The position numbers and the translations under genes were made by a program. Below are positions 8,610 to 19,194 of a stretch of DNA of 64,000 bases, piece by piece. A model generated the notes under the pieces. That model saw only the letters and a program-made list of their open reading frames with translations. It did not search any database and was not told the origin of the DNA. How positions within the stretch are numbered: the first letter of the stretch is position 1; every line of letters starts with the position of its first letter. The DNA comes from Isoetes taiwanensis. Lineage: Eukaryota > Streptophyta > Lycopodiopsida > Isoetales > Isoetaceae. The stretch is from assembly GCA_021234155.1 (NCBI GenBank), contig JAJEKV010000045.1, forward strand, positions 10,608,631 to 10,672,630. Direction: 5' to 3'.

Positions 8610-8663
8610 GGAATCTTTCAAACGCACTTCTTAAATAAGTGCGTTTCATTTTAAACCTTGTTA
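8610..8663 (+). other. Conserved hairpin at 3' end of copy 2
   Basis: GGAATCTTTCAAACG (8610-8624) leads into a perfect 10-bp stem, AAACGCACTT / AAGTGCGTTT (8620-8629 with 8637-8646), with loop CTTAAAT, then CATTTTAAACCTTGTTA (8647-8663). The outer sequence and the AACCTTGTTA tail match the copy-1 hairpin, but the stem bases have changed on both sides so that pairing is kept. Confidence 0.8.
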
Positions 8664-8800
8664 AACCAGTAAGAGGAAGAATAAGGTTCTTTTGGGAAGT
8701 CAAGGTGGAGGATATAGATAGAAAGAAAGCATGGGGTGCAGAAAGGATTTTGGACACTAGGTAGATCCATTGTGTACATGCATTCAATCCTGAATCTCCA

Positions 8801-9366
8801 TTGCAGTTGCACACGAGGGAACTTTCATGCTTCTGCAGCTACTGCTTGGATGGCATGTGGGACAGTTGTGTGAATAAGCACTATGTTGATGATTGGAAAC
8901 TTCAAGTTATTGTACCATCCTCCAATGTGCATGCTGATATTGAGGACCGTAAATCCAGCAGGTCCTTGTTCTCCTCCAATCCCACGATGTACTTAGAGTT
9001 GGTGATAATTTTGCTGTCGTTGCTCCGAAAGGGAATGATGAGGGTTCTGAATTTTGGATTCTGATGTGCACAAAACCAAAATGGATAGTGGAGAAAGACT
9101 TCCAACTCAATGGAACATGGTACCTCGCCGGTGATAGTATCATAGAAGGTATGTATTACAAGAAGGGTGTAAGATCAACCGTCAGCTATGATCTTTGCAG
9201 TAAAGACGTCTTAGGCATAGTATTCACAACACAGATCTGTGCAATCAGACTTCACATGCCACTAACTAAACGTCAAAACAGGACTGTATATAGGCTGGAT
9301 CCTTTAGATGAGGAGAAAATTTTATAGAATTTACCCGAAGTTCTTTCTGATGATGATGAAATGTAA
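8801..9366 (+). pseudogene. Hypothetical Cys-rich / extended-domain gene fragment
   Basis: The frame from about 8801 encodes HTRELSCFCSYCLDGMWDSC, a Cys-rich (zinc-ribbon-like) segment. Coding then slips by one frame near 9000 (GDNFAVVAPKGNDEGSEFW) and continues as MCTKPKWIVEKDF...SIIEGMYYKKG to EEKIL. A TAG stop lies near 9325 and a short tail NLPEVLSDDDEM follows to about 9366. The second half looks like the BAH-like hypothetical C-terminus found next to transposase or Ulp1 genes in repeat-rich genomes; this is an impression, not an assignment. The gene converges on the minus-strand Ulp1 gene. Confidence 0.4.
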
Positions 9367-9583
9367 AACCATTCTATAGTTTTCAGAACTCATGTGAAGT
9401 TTTGTGCTTCAGCTGTGAAAATGAGTTTGTCTTGATTTCTTTTGAAGATTTGAATTCTTCTGAACACTTGATTCCTTTATTTGTGAGATGAATTGAATAT
9501 GAATTTTCATTCAAATGAATCGAGGTTACAATAACAATTATGTACATAAGAAAGATATACAGTGATTTAAAGTACGAGGTGAC

Positions 9584-10549
9584 TCATGTACCTACATTCC
9601 CAATATATATGTTCCTATCAGTTCCAGCTTTTGTTGCTTCTAATCTTAAAATTTCAAGCATGAACACTCTAACATCAACTAGATCCTGGTCTGAAATGTC
9701 CACAACCTGCAGTTAACCACACTTTGTCAATAACAGAGTTTGGTTTGTCTGCTGCATTTGAGTTGACTTACTAGATCAGGCAACAATATATTCACTCCTT
9801 TCAAGTATTCCCTCATAAATTTGTCCATAAACGAACATACGGCAGGGCCACATGAATGACCATCGGTTTGAAGAGGCGTTCTGGAAATTTTCACAACATC
9901 TGAGGTTGTAAAGCTGAAATTATTGTGTCCAAGCAATTCCAGGAACTTGCATTCAAAGTTTGTTGTCATTGTGCCACAACAGCAAAATGCAATGAGCAAG
10001 CACTAACCTCTCAATATGTCTGCTTCTGCCATGCAATCCCGAGCTATCAAAGTGATATATCCCTAGTTTATATCTCTGTGTGAGACACGCGTGGCTTACA
10101 ATCAGAAAACAGGTCCAGTGATGTCCATCACAAGCAGGCAAAAACATGTACTGTCACTTATCCAGATTCACATGTTTCCTTATTGTTTTGTAACTATTTG
10201 TGTCCTTGGACAATGTCGAGTGAAAAAGAGGGTCAAATGAAAGGGATGGCTCATTCCTTGGAGCATCAAGTAGTATTCCATGTATCTGCAAACATATGCA
10301 TATGATGGCACAATTCTGATGATCACAAATCAGATGAAAGTATCACCTTGAGAAGAGGAGGATCAATTGATCATTGAACCACTGCATATCAGCTTCCAAA
10401 ATTTTGATGTCGGTGGAGCTAATCACGACAGTTTCAGTTCCACTCAGCACCACTTCCAAATGTGTATGTGGCTTTAGATAGACAGGGACTGCCGAAGCTC
10501 TATCATCTCTAGTTCTAAACACACACGAGAACATTTGCTCACAATCCAT
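9584..10549 (-). CDS. Ulp1-like (C48) cysteine protease domain
   Basis: Three to four exons on the minus strand. The N-terminal part (10549-10343) contains DIKILEADMQWFNDQLI, the W-x-ND entry motif of Ulp1/SENP proteases. The next exon (about 10150-10008) has DGHHWTCFLI with the catalytic His and HFDSSG with the catalytic Asp. The next (ending at 9772, donor GTAAGT) has RTPLQTDGHSCGPAVC, with the oxyanion Gln and catalytic Cys. The terminal exon 9706-9584 (after CTGCAG) encodes VVDISDQDLVDVRVF and ends TGA. The triad is complete. Ulp1-type proteases process or remove SUMO-like modifiers, and plant transposons often carry them. An in-frame stop just before the His exon (near 10150) leaves one exon border uncertain. 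It may be the C-terminal half of the FCP1-containing gene just upstream. Confidence 0.75.
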
Positions 10550-10632
10550 TCAAATATTTTAAATTGAAAAAGTACAACACATATCATAGAAATTTTTTTA
10601 CTTATATTGACTTTCAAAGAGTTTTACAAGAT

Positions 10633-11290
10633 TCATTTATGAAAATACTTGTCGAGCATTTTCATGCAGTTGCGCGACTCTTCAGAATCCCACATGTTCC
10701 ACATTTGATATTCCTTCACATAAGCTGGCACACTTTCTGCAGCCAGAAGTCCCTCCAGCCATGGTTTGAGTTGTTCCAAAAGGAAATTGGAATCCAACCT
10801 GTCGGGAGCAAAACTATTTGGACATATCATTGTGTTCGGCTGGTTGGCAGAACCCTTATATCTGCTGTCATCTATCAACAATGTGTTTCTCACTTGGTAT
10901 TTCCAAAATTTCTAGTACACTTTGGACATATCCTTAAGGAAAATTGGCTTATTAACCACTTTTAATTTTGTGTTGGTGCAGTCATCCTGATTCCAAATAA
11001 AAAGAAATCTGCCCTTATATTCCTGCAGCAACTTTCTCATCAACAAGTCAACATTACTCTTAACCATGCTGGACCACAATGCAATCTCAAATTTTGAAAA
11101 ACACCATTCTAAGAACTCCTGTAATCCATGCCTGGAAACTGCTGCCTTTTGAAGGTTCAATTTCTGGAGGGTCATTTCTGGCTCGGCCGATGCAGGGATC
11201 CTCTCTTTCAAGTCATAAAACTTGCCTAAAACCCCATTAAAATCCAGAACAAGGAGAATTTCAGTTAACCTCTTGGTTTTTCTTGGTTGA
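10633..11290 (-). pseudogene. FCP1-like (HAD-family CTD phosphatase) domain with one premature stop
   Basis: One minus-strand frame runs from about 11290 to 10633. It starts with LLVLDFNGVLGKFYDL, corresponding to the DxDxT signature (D-F-N-G-V; the second Asp is Asn). It then has IALWSSMVKSNVD, LFIWNQDDC, KPIFLKDMSKVY and NTLLIDDSRYK...NSFAP, the ordered FCP1/NIF hallmarks. A single TAG (plus-strand CTA at 10912-10914) breaks it between SKVY and KFWKYQ. FCP1-type proteins dephosphorylate Ser on substrates such as the RNA polymerase II tail. The D-to-N change in the nucleophile motif suggests weak or no activity, though plant relatives with DLNG exist. It lies about 80 bp upstream of the Ulp1 domain on the same strand. 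Confidence 0.7.
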
Positions 11291-12490
11291 GGTTGTATTG
11301 GACTCGTTGAGCAGTCTGCATCTTGTCCAGGATCTGGGGTTTCTTTGTCAACTTCATCACCTGCATCTGCATTTGGCTCATGTTCAGCACCAAAACTTTT
11401 TTCTGGTGAAGGATCCCATGCAGAATGAATCTCAAGGGAATTAATTTTCCCCCCTAAAACAGATGCACTAGGAATCTCTTCGTGATGGCTTCCAGTTGCA
11501 GTAGCGTCTATCTATGTAACATAATTGAAATGAGGAAGACCACAGAAAAATACAAAAAAATAAATCATGTATGTGGCATCGGTACTTACTTGACCGGGAG
11601 GTATCTTGCAGTCTCATAACTGATCGAGATGTGGATAACTGTTGGATATCCTTGGTCTCAAATTTCTGCAATTCTGCAAACACTAAGTCAGTAGGCCTGT
11701 GACAACATCAGTAAACATTAGTTAAGGCACTTACTTGTGTCTATTGGTTCTTGTGGTACCACTCGAACACCAAAAGCCAAAAGCCATGTCTCGGTCATAA
11801 TGTGGGCAATAAATGGGGTTGCGGGCGGGTTCTAGAGTGTACTCGCAAAACAAATTCAATTTAGACGGGGGTTAGAGATGATAATAGTTACCTCAAATGG
11901 TGTGATAGACATGGAATGTGATACGGTGGATTTGATTACGCTATCACAAACCGGCAATATTTTACCCTCCCATTTCGGATAACGTCCACAAAATGGACAA
12001 CCTTCATCACCCTCTTCTTACGCCTCGGGAAGCATTGGAAGTGCGGGATCTAAAGGAGTGTCATGACCACTACACTTTCGAAAAAATCTCAAATCTTTGC
12101 ATTCGAGGTTGCAGCTCCAAAGAAGAAGTCTTCACATGCCTTTAGCTCAATTTAGGTTTCGCTAGTTCCTTATTTAATTGATTCAGCCCAGGCAACACTG
12201 TACCATTTAGCTCTTCATCCTTTAGTTTGCTTATAACCCGAACACCCTCTGCTTTGCTTTTTGGATTTCTTTGTCATGATTGATTGCCATCCGTGCAAAA
12301 TCAGCTCTAATTCGATGCTTTATGCTCCATCAACTCAATCTTTCTTTTGATATCATTTTTCCTATCCTCGTTTGCTTGCAATCGTTTTTGCATCTATCAA
12401 ACCTAGCTGATGTTGTAGCCAACCATTCCTTCACAAGTCGCCATAGTACGCAAAACAAAAACACTACATTATATGTGACCTCCTAACATA
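11291..12490 (-). other. Probable intron/exon remains between FCP1 domain and upstream exons
   Basis: The minus strand just upstream of the FCP1 domain (11291-11460) remains open and polar (Pro-, Asp- and Glu-containing), then becomes mixed. No exon can be fixed between about 11700 and 12490; some segments carry in-frame stops. Confidence 0.35.
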
Positions 12491-12611
12491 GTAAGCCACG
12501 TACTGACGGAAGACCACAATCACACCACACAACACAAGGTACTCTCTACACACCACCACATACCACACACCACACAACATACGCTACACAGTACACACCA
12601 CACAACACGCT

Positions 12612-13140
12612 GTGGTGGTAGCAAGGAGTGGTGGGACATTGTGCAGGATGGTGAAGTGTGGTGGTGGTGGTGGTGGGGTGTGGTGGTGGTGGGGGTGTGT
12701 GGTGGTGGTGGAGTATGTGGTGTGGTGTGGTGTGGTGTGGTGTGGTGGTGGTGGAGTGTGGTGGTGGTGGAGTGTGGTGTGGGACATGGTGGAGTGTGGT
12801 GGTGGGGGTGTGGTGGTGGTGGTGTGGTGGTGGTGGAGTGTGGTGGTGGTGGTGGATTGTGGTGTGGGACATAGTGGAGTGTGGTGGTGTGGTGTGGTGG
12901 TGGTGGAGTGTGGTGATGGTGGAGGAGTGTGGTGGTTGTGGAGTGTGGTGGAGGGGTATGGTGTGGGACATGGTGGAGTGCGGTGGTGTGGTGTGGTGGT
13001 GGTGGAGGAGTGTGGTGGTGGAGTGTGGTGGTGGTGGAGGAGTGTGGTGGTGGTGGTGGAGTGTGGGACATGGTGGAGTGTGGCGGTGGAAGATGGTAGA
13101 GTGTAGTGGTGGGAGATAGTGGGGTGTGGTGTGGGACATG
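12612..13140. repeat. GTGGTGGTG-rich minisatellite
   Basis: About 530 bp made almost only of GTGGTGGTG, GGAGTGTGGTG and GTGGGACATGGTGGAGTG variants, with C-rich complement. Higher-order units of roughly 30-60 bp carry the GGGACATGGTGGAGTG phrase at intervals. Open frames through it give His/Pro/Thr-rich or Val/Gly/Trp-rich translations that are repeat artefacts. It lies in what is probably an intron of the minus-strand gene. Confidence 0.9.
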
Positions 13141-13363
13141 GTGGATGCCAACAACTCACTACTCACAAAATCTATCATTCCGGCATCCATTGCACGAGAT
13201 GCCCCACAGATGGCATCATAGAGACACAACATGACAATATAGCCAACATGATGCAAAATGGTAGTAGACATACCTGATTCTTGAAGTGGATTCGAGGTTA
13301 CCTTTTATGTGTTGATAGAAACAATCTAGGTCAAGCTTGAGATTTTTTTCTGTTGTAACACAA

Positions 13364-14162
13364 CTAATAATTGAACATACCTGCAATGGCATGTTTTGGT
13401 CTCAGAACATTGCTCTGCTTTTCTGTTTTGATTGTGAGTTCGGATTGAATGTGTGGTCTAGAGGAAACTGATTTTGTTTTTTCCCTATCATCTTCATCAT
13501 CCCTGTCACTTTTACTATTTTCCTTCTGGTCAGGTTGGATTTGCCTATGCTTTCTCTTGGGTCTAGAAGAACTGGCCTCTGTTTTCTCATCGGGAGTTTT
13601 ATAATAATGCGAGAAACTCTTCCAATTAACAGTCTCCCCATTTATATGCAGATAATAAGCCACTGCCCAGGTTCCAGGAGCCATTCCACCCCATGTGTGT
13701 GGCTTCCCTGTAATTCTTTTGTAAATTTGCATGAACTCTTTGTATTGTTCATTGCTCAGATTCTTCAACCTGTACAAGAAAACATATGCCTTAATTTTTC
13801 AGTTTGAACAAAACATTTGGGGGAAAATACATGTAGCCAGATTTCTGTCACCCCAAAGCTTCTTTAGATCTTCATGGGGCACAATCTCTTGATTGAGGAG
13901 AGATTTCATCGTGTAACCAGTGGCATTCAATTCGGACTCCATTAGGGTTCAATCGGCAAGAAGCGGCAGATTCTTCAACCTGTACAAGAAAACATATGCC
14001 TTAATTTTTCAGTTTGAACAAAACATTTGGGGGAAAATACCTGTAGCCAGATTTATTTGGAACTCTGTCACCCCAAAGCTTCTTTAGATCTTCATGGGGC
14101 ACAATCTCTTGATTGAGGAGAGATTTCATCGTGTAACCAGTGGCATTCAATTCGGACTCCAT
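13364..14162 (-). CDS. N-terminal exons of minus-strand gene (hypothetical protein)
   Basis: Start ATG at 14162-14160 (minus). Exon 1 encodes MESELNATGYTMKSLL...KKLWGDRVPNKSGY and ends at donor AG|GTATTT (about 14042). Exon 2 begins after CTTGTACAG (near 13771) in phase (AG+G) and encodes LKNLSNEQYKEFMQIY, KPHTWGGMAPGTWAVAYYLH, then a basic/acidic Ser-rich tail to about 13380. No family recognised. The order and strand suggest it is the 5' part of the FCP1-Ulp1 gene, with the minisatellite in an intron, but a junction cannot be proved. A decayed second copy of exon 1 lies inside intron 1. Confidence 0.55.
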
Positions 14163-14188
14163 TAGGGTTCAATCGGCAAGAAGCGGCA
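13759..14188. repeat. Tandem duplication (210/220 bp) of exon 1
   Basis: The block 13969-14188 is repeated at 13759-13968, nearly identical except for a deletion of about 10 bp and a changed donor (AGGTAT became TGTAT on the minus strand). The unit begins at AGATTCTTCAACC and ends AAGAAGCGGCA. The outer copy keeps the intact exon and donor; the inner copy is frameshifted. Confidence 0.9.
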
Positions 14189-14206
14189 AAAAAACAGAAG
14201 AAGAGG

Positions 14207-15197
14207 TGAATATGTAGCATAATAACAGGGGGTTTTCTTTGTGTTTTTGTACGCTTTTCACTAAGGTTTTCCTATGATTTCGTGATGTATTCAAATGGAT
14301 GTACTAATGCGTACATCTAGAGTGCACCATTTCTGAGCCATTGATTTTAGCCTTTTTTTTTCAATGGTCAACAACCAATGGCTCACAACAAAAGCCATTT
14401 TTTTGTGCGTGTGGTGCATAATGGTCAACAACCAATGGCTCACAACAAAAGCTCTTTTTTTGTGTGTGTGGTGCATAATGGGCACATGAAGGGCTTGAAG
14501 GGTGCATGAAGGGCTTGAAGGGCGCATGTAGTGCAGTTTCCCCGCCGGCAACACATTTCTTATCATAACTTTTGATCCAGAGCTTTGTTTCAGATGATTT
14601 TTATTGCGTTGGAAAGCTCTCTCTGAGATCTTTTTGATAGTGTATGATATGGATATGTTTGGTTAAGTTATCTATGCTAAAACAGCAATTATTCGGCCGG
14701 GTTGGGCACATGAAGGGCGCATGTAGTGCAGTTTCCCCGCCGGCAACACATTTCGTATCATAACTTTTGATCCAGAGCTCCGTTTCAGATGATTTTTATT
14801 GCCTTGGAAAGCTCTCTCCGAGATCTTTTTGATAGTGTATGATATGGATATGTTTGGTTGAGTTATCGTTGCTGAAACAGCAATTTTTCGGCCGGGTTTG
14901 GTAGGCTTTCACATCCTACCAGCTGATTAATACAGGATTGCGCTATTGGATATTGTTTTATGGCTCATTCCGAATGAAGCTTGCAAAAAATTACCATGCA
15001 TTTTTAGATTTTGAGGCAGTTATTAAGCAAATTCCAAGTCTTCTAGATCCTTGTGCTAATAAGCAGAAAAGTTTCCCACTTTGGTTTCTTACCACAAGAA
15101 TCCATGGAGGCCAAAGGCTGTTGTTAAATTCCAGTTGAAAAATATTTGTGTATGGGTGTTGCAAACTTTATGACTTTCAGAATAATGGGATTAATCT
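14207..15197 (+). repeat. Dispersed repeat, copy 1
   Basis: The same sequence occurs at 31822-32634, from AATAACAGGGGGTTTT to GACTTTCAGAATAATGGGAT. Copy 1 has an extra internal tandem duplication of about 195 bp beginning GCGCATGTAGTGCAG (about 14521 and 14717). Both copies carry the same 66-codon open frame (14938-15138) of unknown nature. The right end abuts the Ty3/gypsy gag frame, but copy 2 has unrelated sequence there, so it is not proven to be an LTR. Confidence 0.85.
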
Positions 15198-15206
15198 GCA
15201 ACCCCA

Positions 15207-17540
15207 TTGATGAACGCTCAGGAATACGGACCTCCACCACCACCTGTGGGAGGTATTGACGAAGCACCTCAGCAGGAAAGAAAGGAAAATCAGGCGCCCG
15301 ACAGGGAAAGGAAGAGGAAAAGAAGAGGCAGGAGGAGCCCGTCACCTTCTAGTACCAGCAGATCTGAGACCTTAGATAGCGAATCAGACAGTAGTTCCGA
15401 CAGTGAGTCAGATGCATCCCAAGCCAGGAAAAAGAACAGGAAGATAGATGATTATCAGAAGAAAGTAGACAGTGCCATGAGTAATGTCTGGAAGCCGAGG
15501 AAGCTTGGTCAATTTTCAGGTAAAGACAGGTCAGGCATGGAGGCAGAGGCTTGGCTTGATGAGATGGAGGAATTTGGGAATTCTTATGGCATGAAGGACA
15601 AGGACATAGGCAAGGTTGCAACAACTAATCTAATAGGACCTGCCAGGATATGGTGGAAAGGGTATGCTAAGTCTAATAAGTTGAGACGAAACAGCTGCAG
15701 ATTCAAGACCTTCAGTAAGGCTTTCCGCAAACATTACGTGCCGAGGTCTCACACAAGTAGGCATATACAGCAGTTTTACAGATTGGATCAGGGTAACTTA
15801 TCCGTAGCCAAGTATACCGAAGAATTTATGAGGTTGAGACTCAATGTTCCTAGGATCACAGAGAGACAAGCAGTGGATGGATACATTGAAGGGCTGAACA
15901 ACAACATCAAAAGGTTAGTTCGAGCAATCAACCCAAGGATCGTCGGGGAGGTCGAGGATAAGGCTTTGAGTTTGGAAGAGGCACCAGTAACTCCAGGGTA
16001 GAAACAGTTACCATCTAAGGGTAAAACAGCAGGGCAGTATCAGAATAGGCAAGCAGCAACCACGCCAGCCGGAGGCCAGTAGCAAGAGAAAGCTCAGGGA
16101 AAGCCATTTGGAGACCGCAGGCCACAGGACGGATCAGGTCTTTTAGACAGCATCCCAAAAGAGAAGAGGCAGGAATGCATTGAGAAGTTGTGTTTTAGGT
16201 GCTTCCAGCCAGGGCACCGAACACATAACTGTCCATTCGTCATGCAAGCGGCATTAGCAGAACTTGCAGATTGGGAATCTCCAACCAAAGGGGATGAGGA
16301 AGACGACGACCAACAGGAACCCCAAGATTTCATAGAAGGTGAGTGAGGGGATGTTGAGAATCAGTCCACAGTCATCTCAACGGAAGGAATAGATAGCAGT
16401 CCATATCTAGTCTTGATAGATACAAGTAGCTCCCATAACTTTGCCTCTCCTAGACTTGCTGACCTCATGAAGAATAAGGTCTTGAAGTCAAAGCCAAGGC
16501 CAGTTAGCATGGCAAGCGGTGCCATTCACCACATTAAGGGGAGGAGGATCATGTTTGACATAGACCTTAGTGGAAGCAAGTGGCCGATGGGGGCAGAGGT
16601 GATGGATATTGGAAGGTACGATCTTATAGTAGGAATGGAGTTCCTAAAGCCAGCTAAAGCCATGATAGATTGCGCGCGCAACGAAATCTCCATGACGGCG
16701 CCAGACGGCAACCAATTCATAGTAAAAGGTAAGAAGGTAGCTTCTCCTATGCAGTGCATTTCTATGAAGCAGCTGAGAAAAAGTATAGTAAGAAACAAGG
16801 TGGATTATATTCTGAGGTTAGAGGCAATTGAACCAACTAAAAAGAAGGGAAGTGACCTAAGTGGGAATCAGTTGCCCAAGCCAATAGCAAGGCTCATTAA
16901 GGAGTTCAATGATGTATTTTCGGATCAAATCCGTCAGCTACCACCTTATAGGGGTCTAGAGTGTGAAATCACATTAGCTCCAGATGCTAAGCCTACCAGC
17001 AAGGCACCTTACAGAATGAGCACCCCAGAGTTGATAGAGCTCAAGAAGCAGCTGCAGGAATTGCTTGACCTTGGATTTATAAGAGCAAGTGTGTCTCCCT
17101 TTGGGGCACCCATACTCTTCGTCAAGAAGAAAGACGGGAGTCTAAGAATGTGTATAGACTATCGCCAGCTTAACAAGCAGACGATAAAGAATAAATATGC
17201 TCTGCCAAGGGCAGATGATTTGATGGATCAGCTCCAAGGAGCGAAAGTTTTCTCTAAGATTGACTTAAGGTCAGGTTACCACCAAATAAGGATAAAGGAA
17301 GAAGATATCCATAAGACCACCTTCAGAACGCGGTACGGGCACTTCGAGTTTACGGTAATGCCTTTTGGCTTATCGAATGCCCCAGCAACCTTCATGCGTC
17401 TTATGAATGACATCTTCAGAGAGTTCTTAGACGAGTTTGTCATTGTATTCTTCGACGACATCCTAGTCTACAGCAAGTCCATTGAAGAACATTGTCAACA
17501 TTTGAGAAGAGTGTTGGAGAAGTTAAGACAAATCTACTAA
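15207..17540 (+). pseudogene. Ty3/gypsy retrotransposon gag-protease-RT, truncated
   Basis: A single frame is open for 2,334 bp except for three stops: TAG 15999-16001, TAG 16080-16082 and TGA 16344-16346. Gag: acidic/basic N-terminus, FSGKDRSGMEAEAWLDEMEE capsid start, then a zinc knuckle CFRCFQPGHRTHNC (16191-16232, CX2CX4HX4C). Protease: [10 protein letters not shown] (about 16416), with DTS in place of the usual DTG/DSG. Reverse transcriptase: from about 16900, with [34 protein letters not shown] and the catalytic FFDDILVYS (about 17450). It ends at TAA 17538, before any RNase H or integrase. It is a dead, 3'-truncated plant retroelement. Confidence 0.92.
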
Positions 17541-17900
17541 TGAGGTTGTTTGCAGATTTGGAACTTCTTATCACATGACACCAACAAAGCAGGAAATAAA
17601 GGAAGGGGTAGGGGGGCATGTCATGTGCCCATAGCTACACCAAACGTCGTAGTGTGCAACACACCTACTACTGAGGTACATTATAGCCTTCTATGGATAA
17701 CATGTGGCCACCACCACCAGTGCACCAACTGTTGTTTATCGCTAAGGGTGCATTGTCTTTGCTTCATGGGCTTAAGCTTCACTAAGTAATACAATGGATT
17801 ATAGAATCCTTTAGGGGGATGTCATGTGGCCACCAGTACACCGATGTGTCACTGAGGTACGTTGTCCTTCTAGCCCATGCAACAAAGAAGGAAGTGCCCG
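17541..17900. other. Non-coding flank of the Ty3/gypsy fragment
   Basis: Contains GGGGGCATGTCATGTG / GGGGGATGTCATGTGG-type phrases (about 17613 and 17815) that recur near 18138 (GGGATGTCATGCAG), i.e. diverged direct repeats about 200-320 bp apart, possibly remains of an LTR or of the SINE flanks. No gene. Confidence 0.4.
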
Positions 17901-18085
17901 TCGCAATGATAGTCTATTGGTTATGCTACTGGTTACAGGTCAGCCCCGCCCATGCTCAAATCCCACTGGCTATCATTGGTTGTCATGAATGGTCTGTGTT
18001 GATGGTGATCATAGCCGAGTGGTCAGACCATTGGATATGGGTGTCCCCTGTCCGGGTTCGAAACCCACTGGTTATCATTGCGTGA
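17900..18085 (+). mobile_element. Dimeric tRNA-derived SINE, copy A
   Basis: The right half contains CATAGCCGAGTGGTCAGACC (A-box-like) and CCGGGTTCGAAACCC (B-box-like, about 18055-18069), followed by ACTGGTTATCATTGCGTGACATGA. The left half is a decayed version of the same unit (GGTTATGCTACTGGTTACAGG ... CTCAAATCCCACTGG). The overall order recurs at about 18320-18505. Confidence 0.6.
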
Positions 18086-18319
18086 CATGAGACATAGATA
18101 AGACTTTAATAACACACGTCCATGAATTAAAATCCTTTAAGGGATGTCATGCAGCTACCAATACAGCATGGTGTCAATAAGGTACGTTATCTTTGCTTTT
18201 CAAACAAATATGTGTAGTACATATGTACATATCCTTCAAGCCTGTGTAATAGCCAGTGTGCTATATAGTTACTATGTGATTCCCCTTAATTACAAGTTTG
18301 GAAGAAAAGCTTATGGCAG

Positions 18320-18505
18320 TGAGAGTCTGGTTAGGCTATTGGTTTCAGGTATGCTCCGGCCAATCTTAAATCCCACAGTGTCTATCATTGAGTGGCATGA
18401 ATGATCTATGTTCATGGTGATCACAGCCAAGTGGTTAGACCACTTGATACGGGTGTGCCCCGCCCAGGTTTAAAACCCACAGGTTATCATTGCATGACAT
18501 GATTA
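18320..18505 (+). mobile_element. Dimeric tRNA-derived SINE, copy B
   Basis: Left half GGTTAGGCTATTGGTTTCAGG ... TTAAATCCCACAG; right half CACAGCCAAGTGGTTAGACC and CCCAGGTTTAAAACCC (degraded B box), then ACAGGTTATCATTGCATGACATGA. Same architecture as copy A with about 420-bp spacing, so the pair may be a segmental duplication with the intervening GGGATGTCATG flank. Confidence 0.6.
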
Positions 18506-19194
18506 AGAAAATGAATGGGACTTCAAAGCGGGAATCATGTAGTCGCTATGATCAGCATCTTTCTATTGTGCAAGCACTGGAACATGAGGTGAGAAAATGC
18601 AGGTTCACATGTGGATACGAGATGATGATGAGACACTCCCTTTTCTGATATTTTGGCGAAGTGAAATGTTCGCGGCGACTTGGCCGCCGCAATAAATTTC
18701 TTGTATCCGTAATGCAAAGAAAGGCAGTGTTTCATTGGCCCACATGCTATGCATTATGTAATGCAATGCAACACATAATTGGAAAGTCAACTATTCTGTA
18801 ATGCAACACATTCTACTATTGCACTGGCCCAGTGCCCACCTTAGAAGTTGAAAGTGACTTCTTCAATGGAAAGAAATAAAGTGTACATTCACTTCTTTAT
18901 GCAATAGAGACTAGAGAGTATATCTCGTGCATTGGCCCACCTTGTATAACATTGGTTTGCATACACCATTTCTACTTTTACATTGTCCTTTATATAACAC
19001 TCGTTGCATAAATACATAAGCCCAATTAATGCACTGAAACGTAACTATTTTTGCACCACACTTGGCGTATGCCTAAGAATTGCAATTAGAAACAAATGAC
19101 ATTTATTTCTAAATAACTTTAACATATTTGAGATTCAGAAATGTTTCAAACCACAAAATCTTTCAAGAGCTCGCGTAAATAAAAACCATATACT
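18506..19194. other. Intergenic, no gene seen
   Basis: AT-rich with some repeated TAATGCAATGCAACACAT phrases (18750-18810). At 18664-18709, AAATGTTCGCGGC and ATAAATTTCTTGTAT recur at 55673-55760. Confidence 0.4.

Noticed and set aside
12520-13271. Long minus-strand His/Pro/Thr-rich and plus-strand Val/Gly/Trp-rich open frames
   Set aside because: They are translations of the GTGGTGGTG minisatellite in all frames; no non-repetitive coding sequence.
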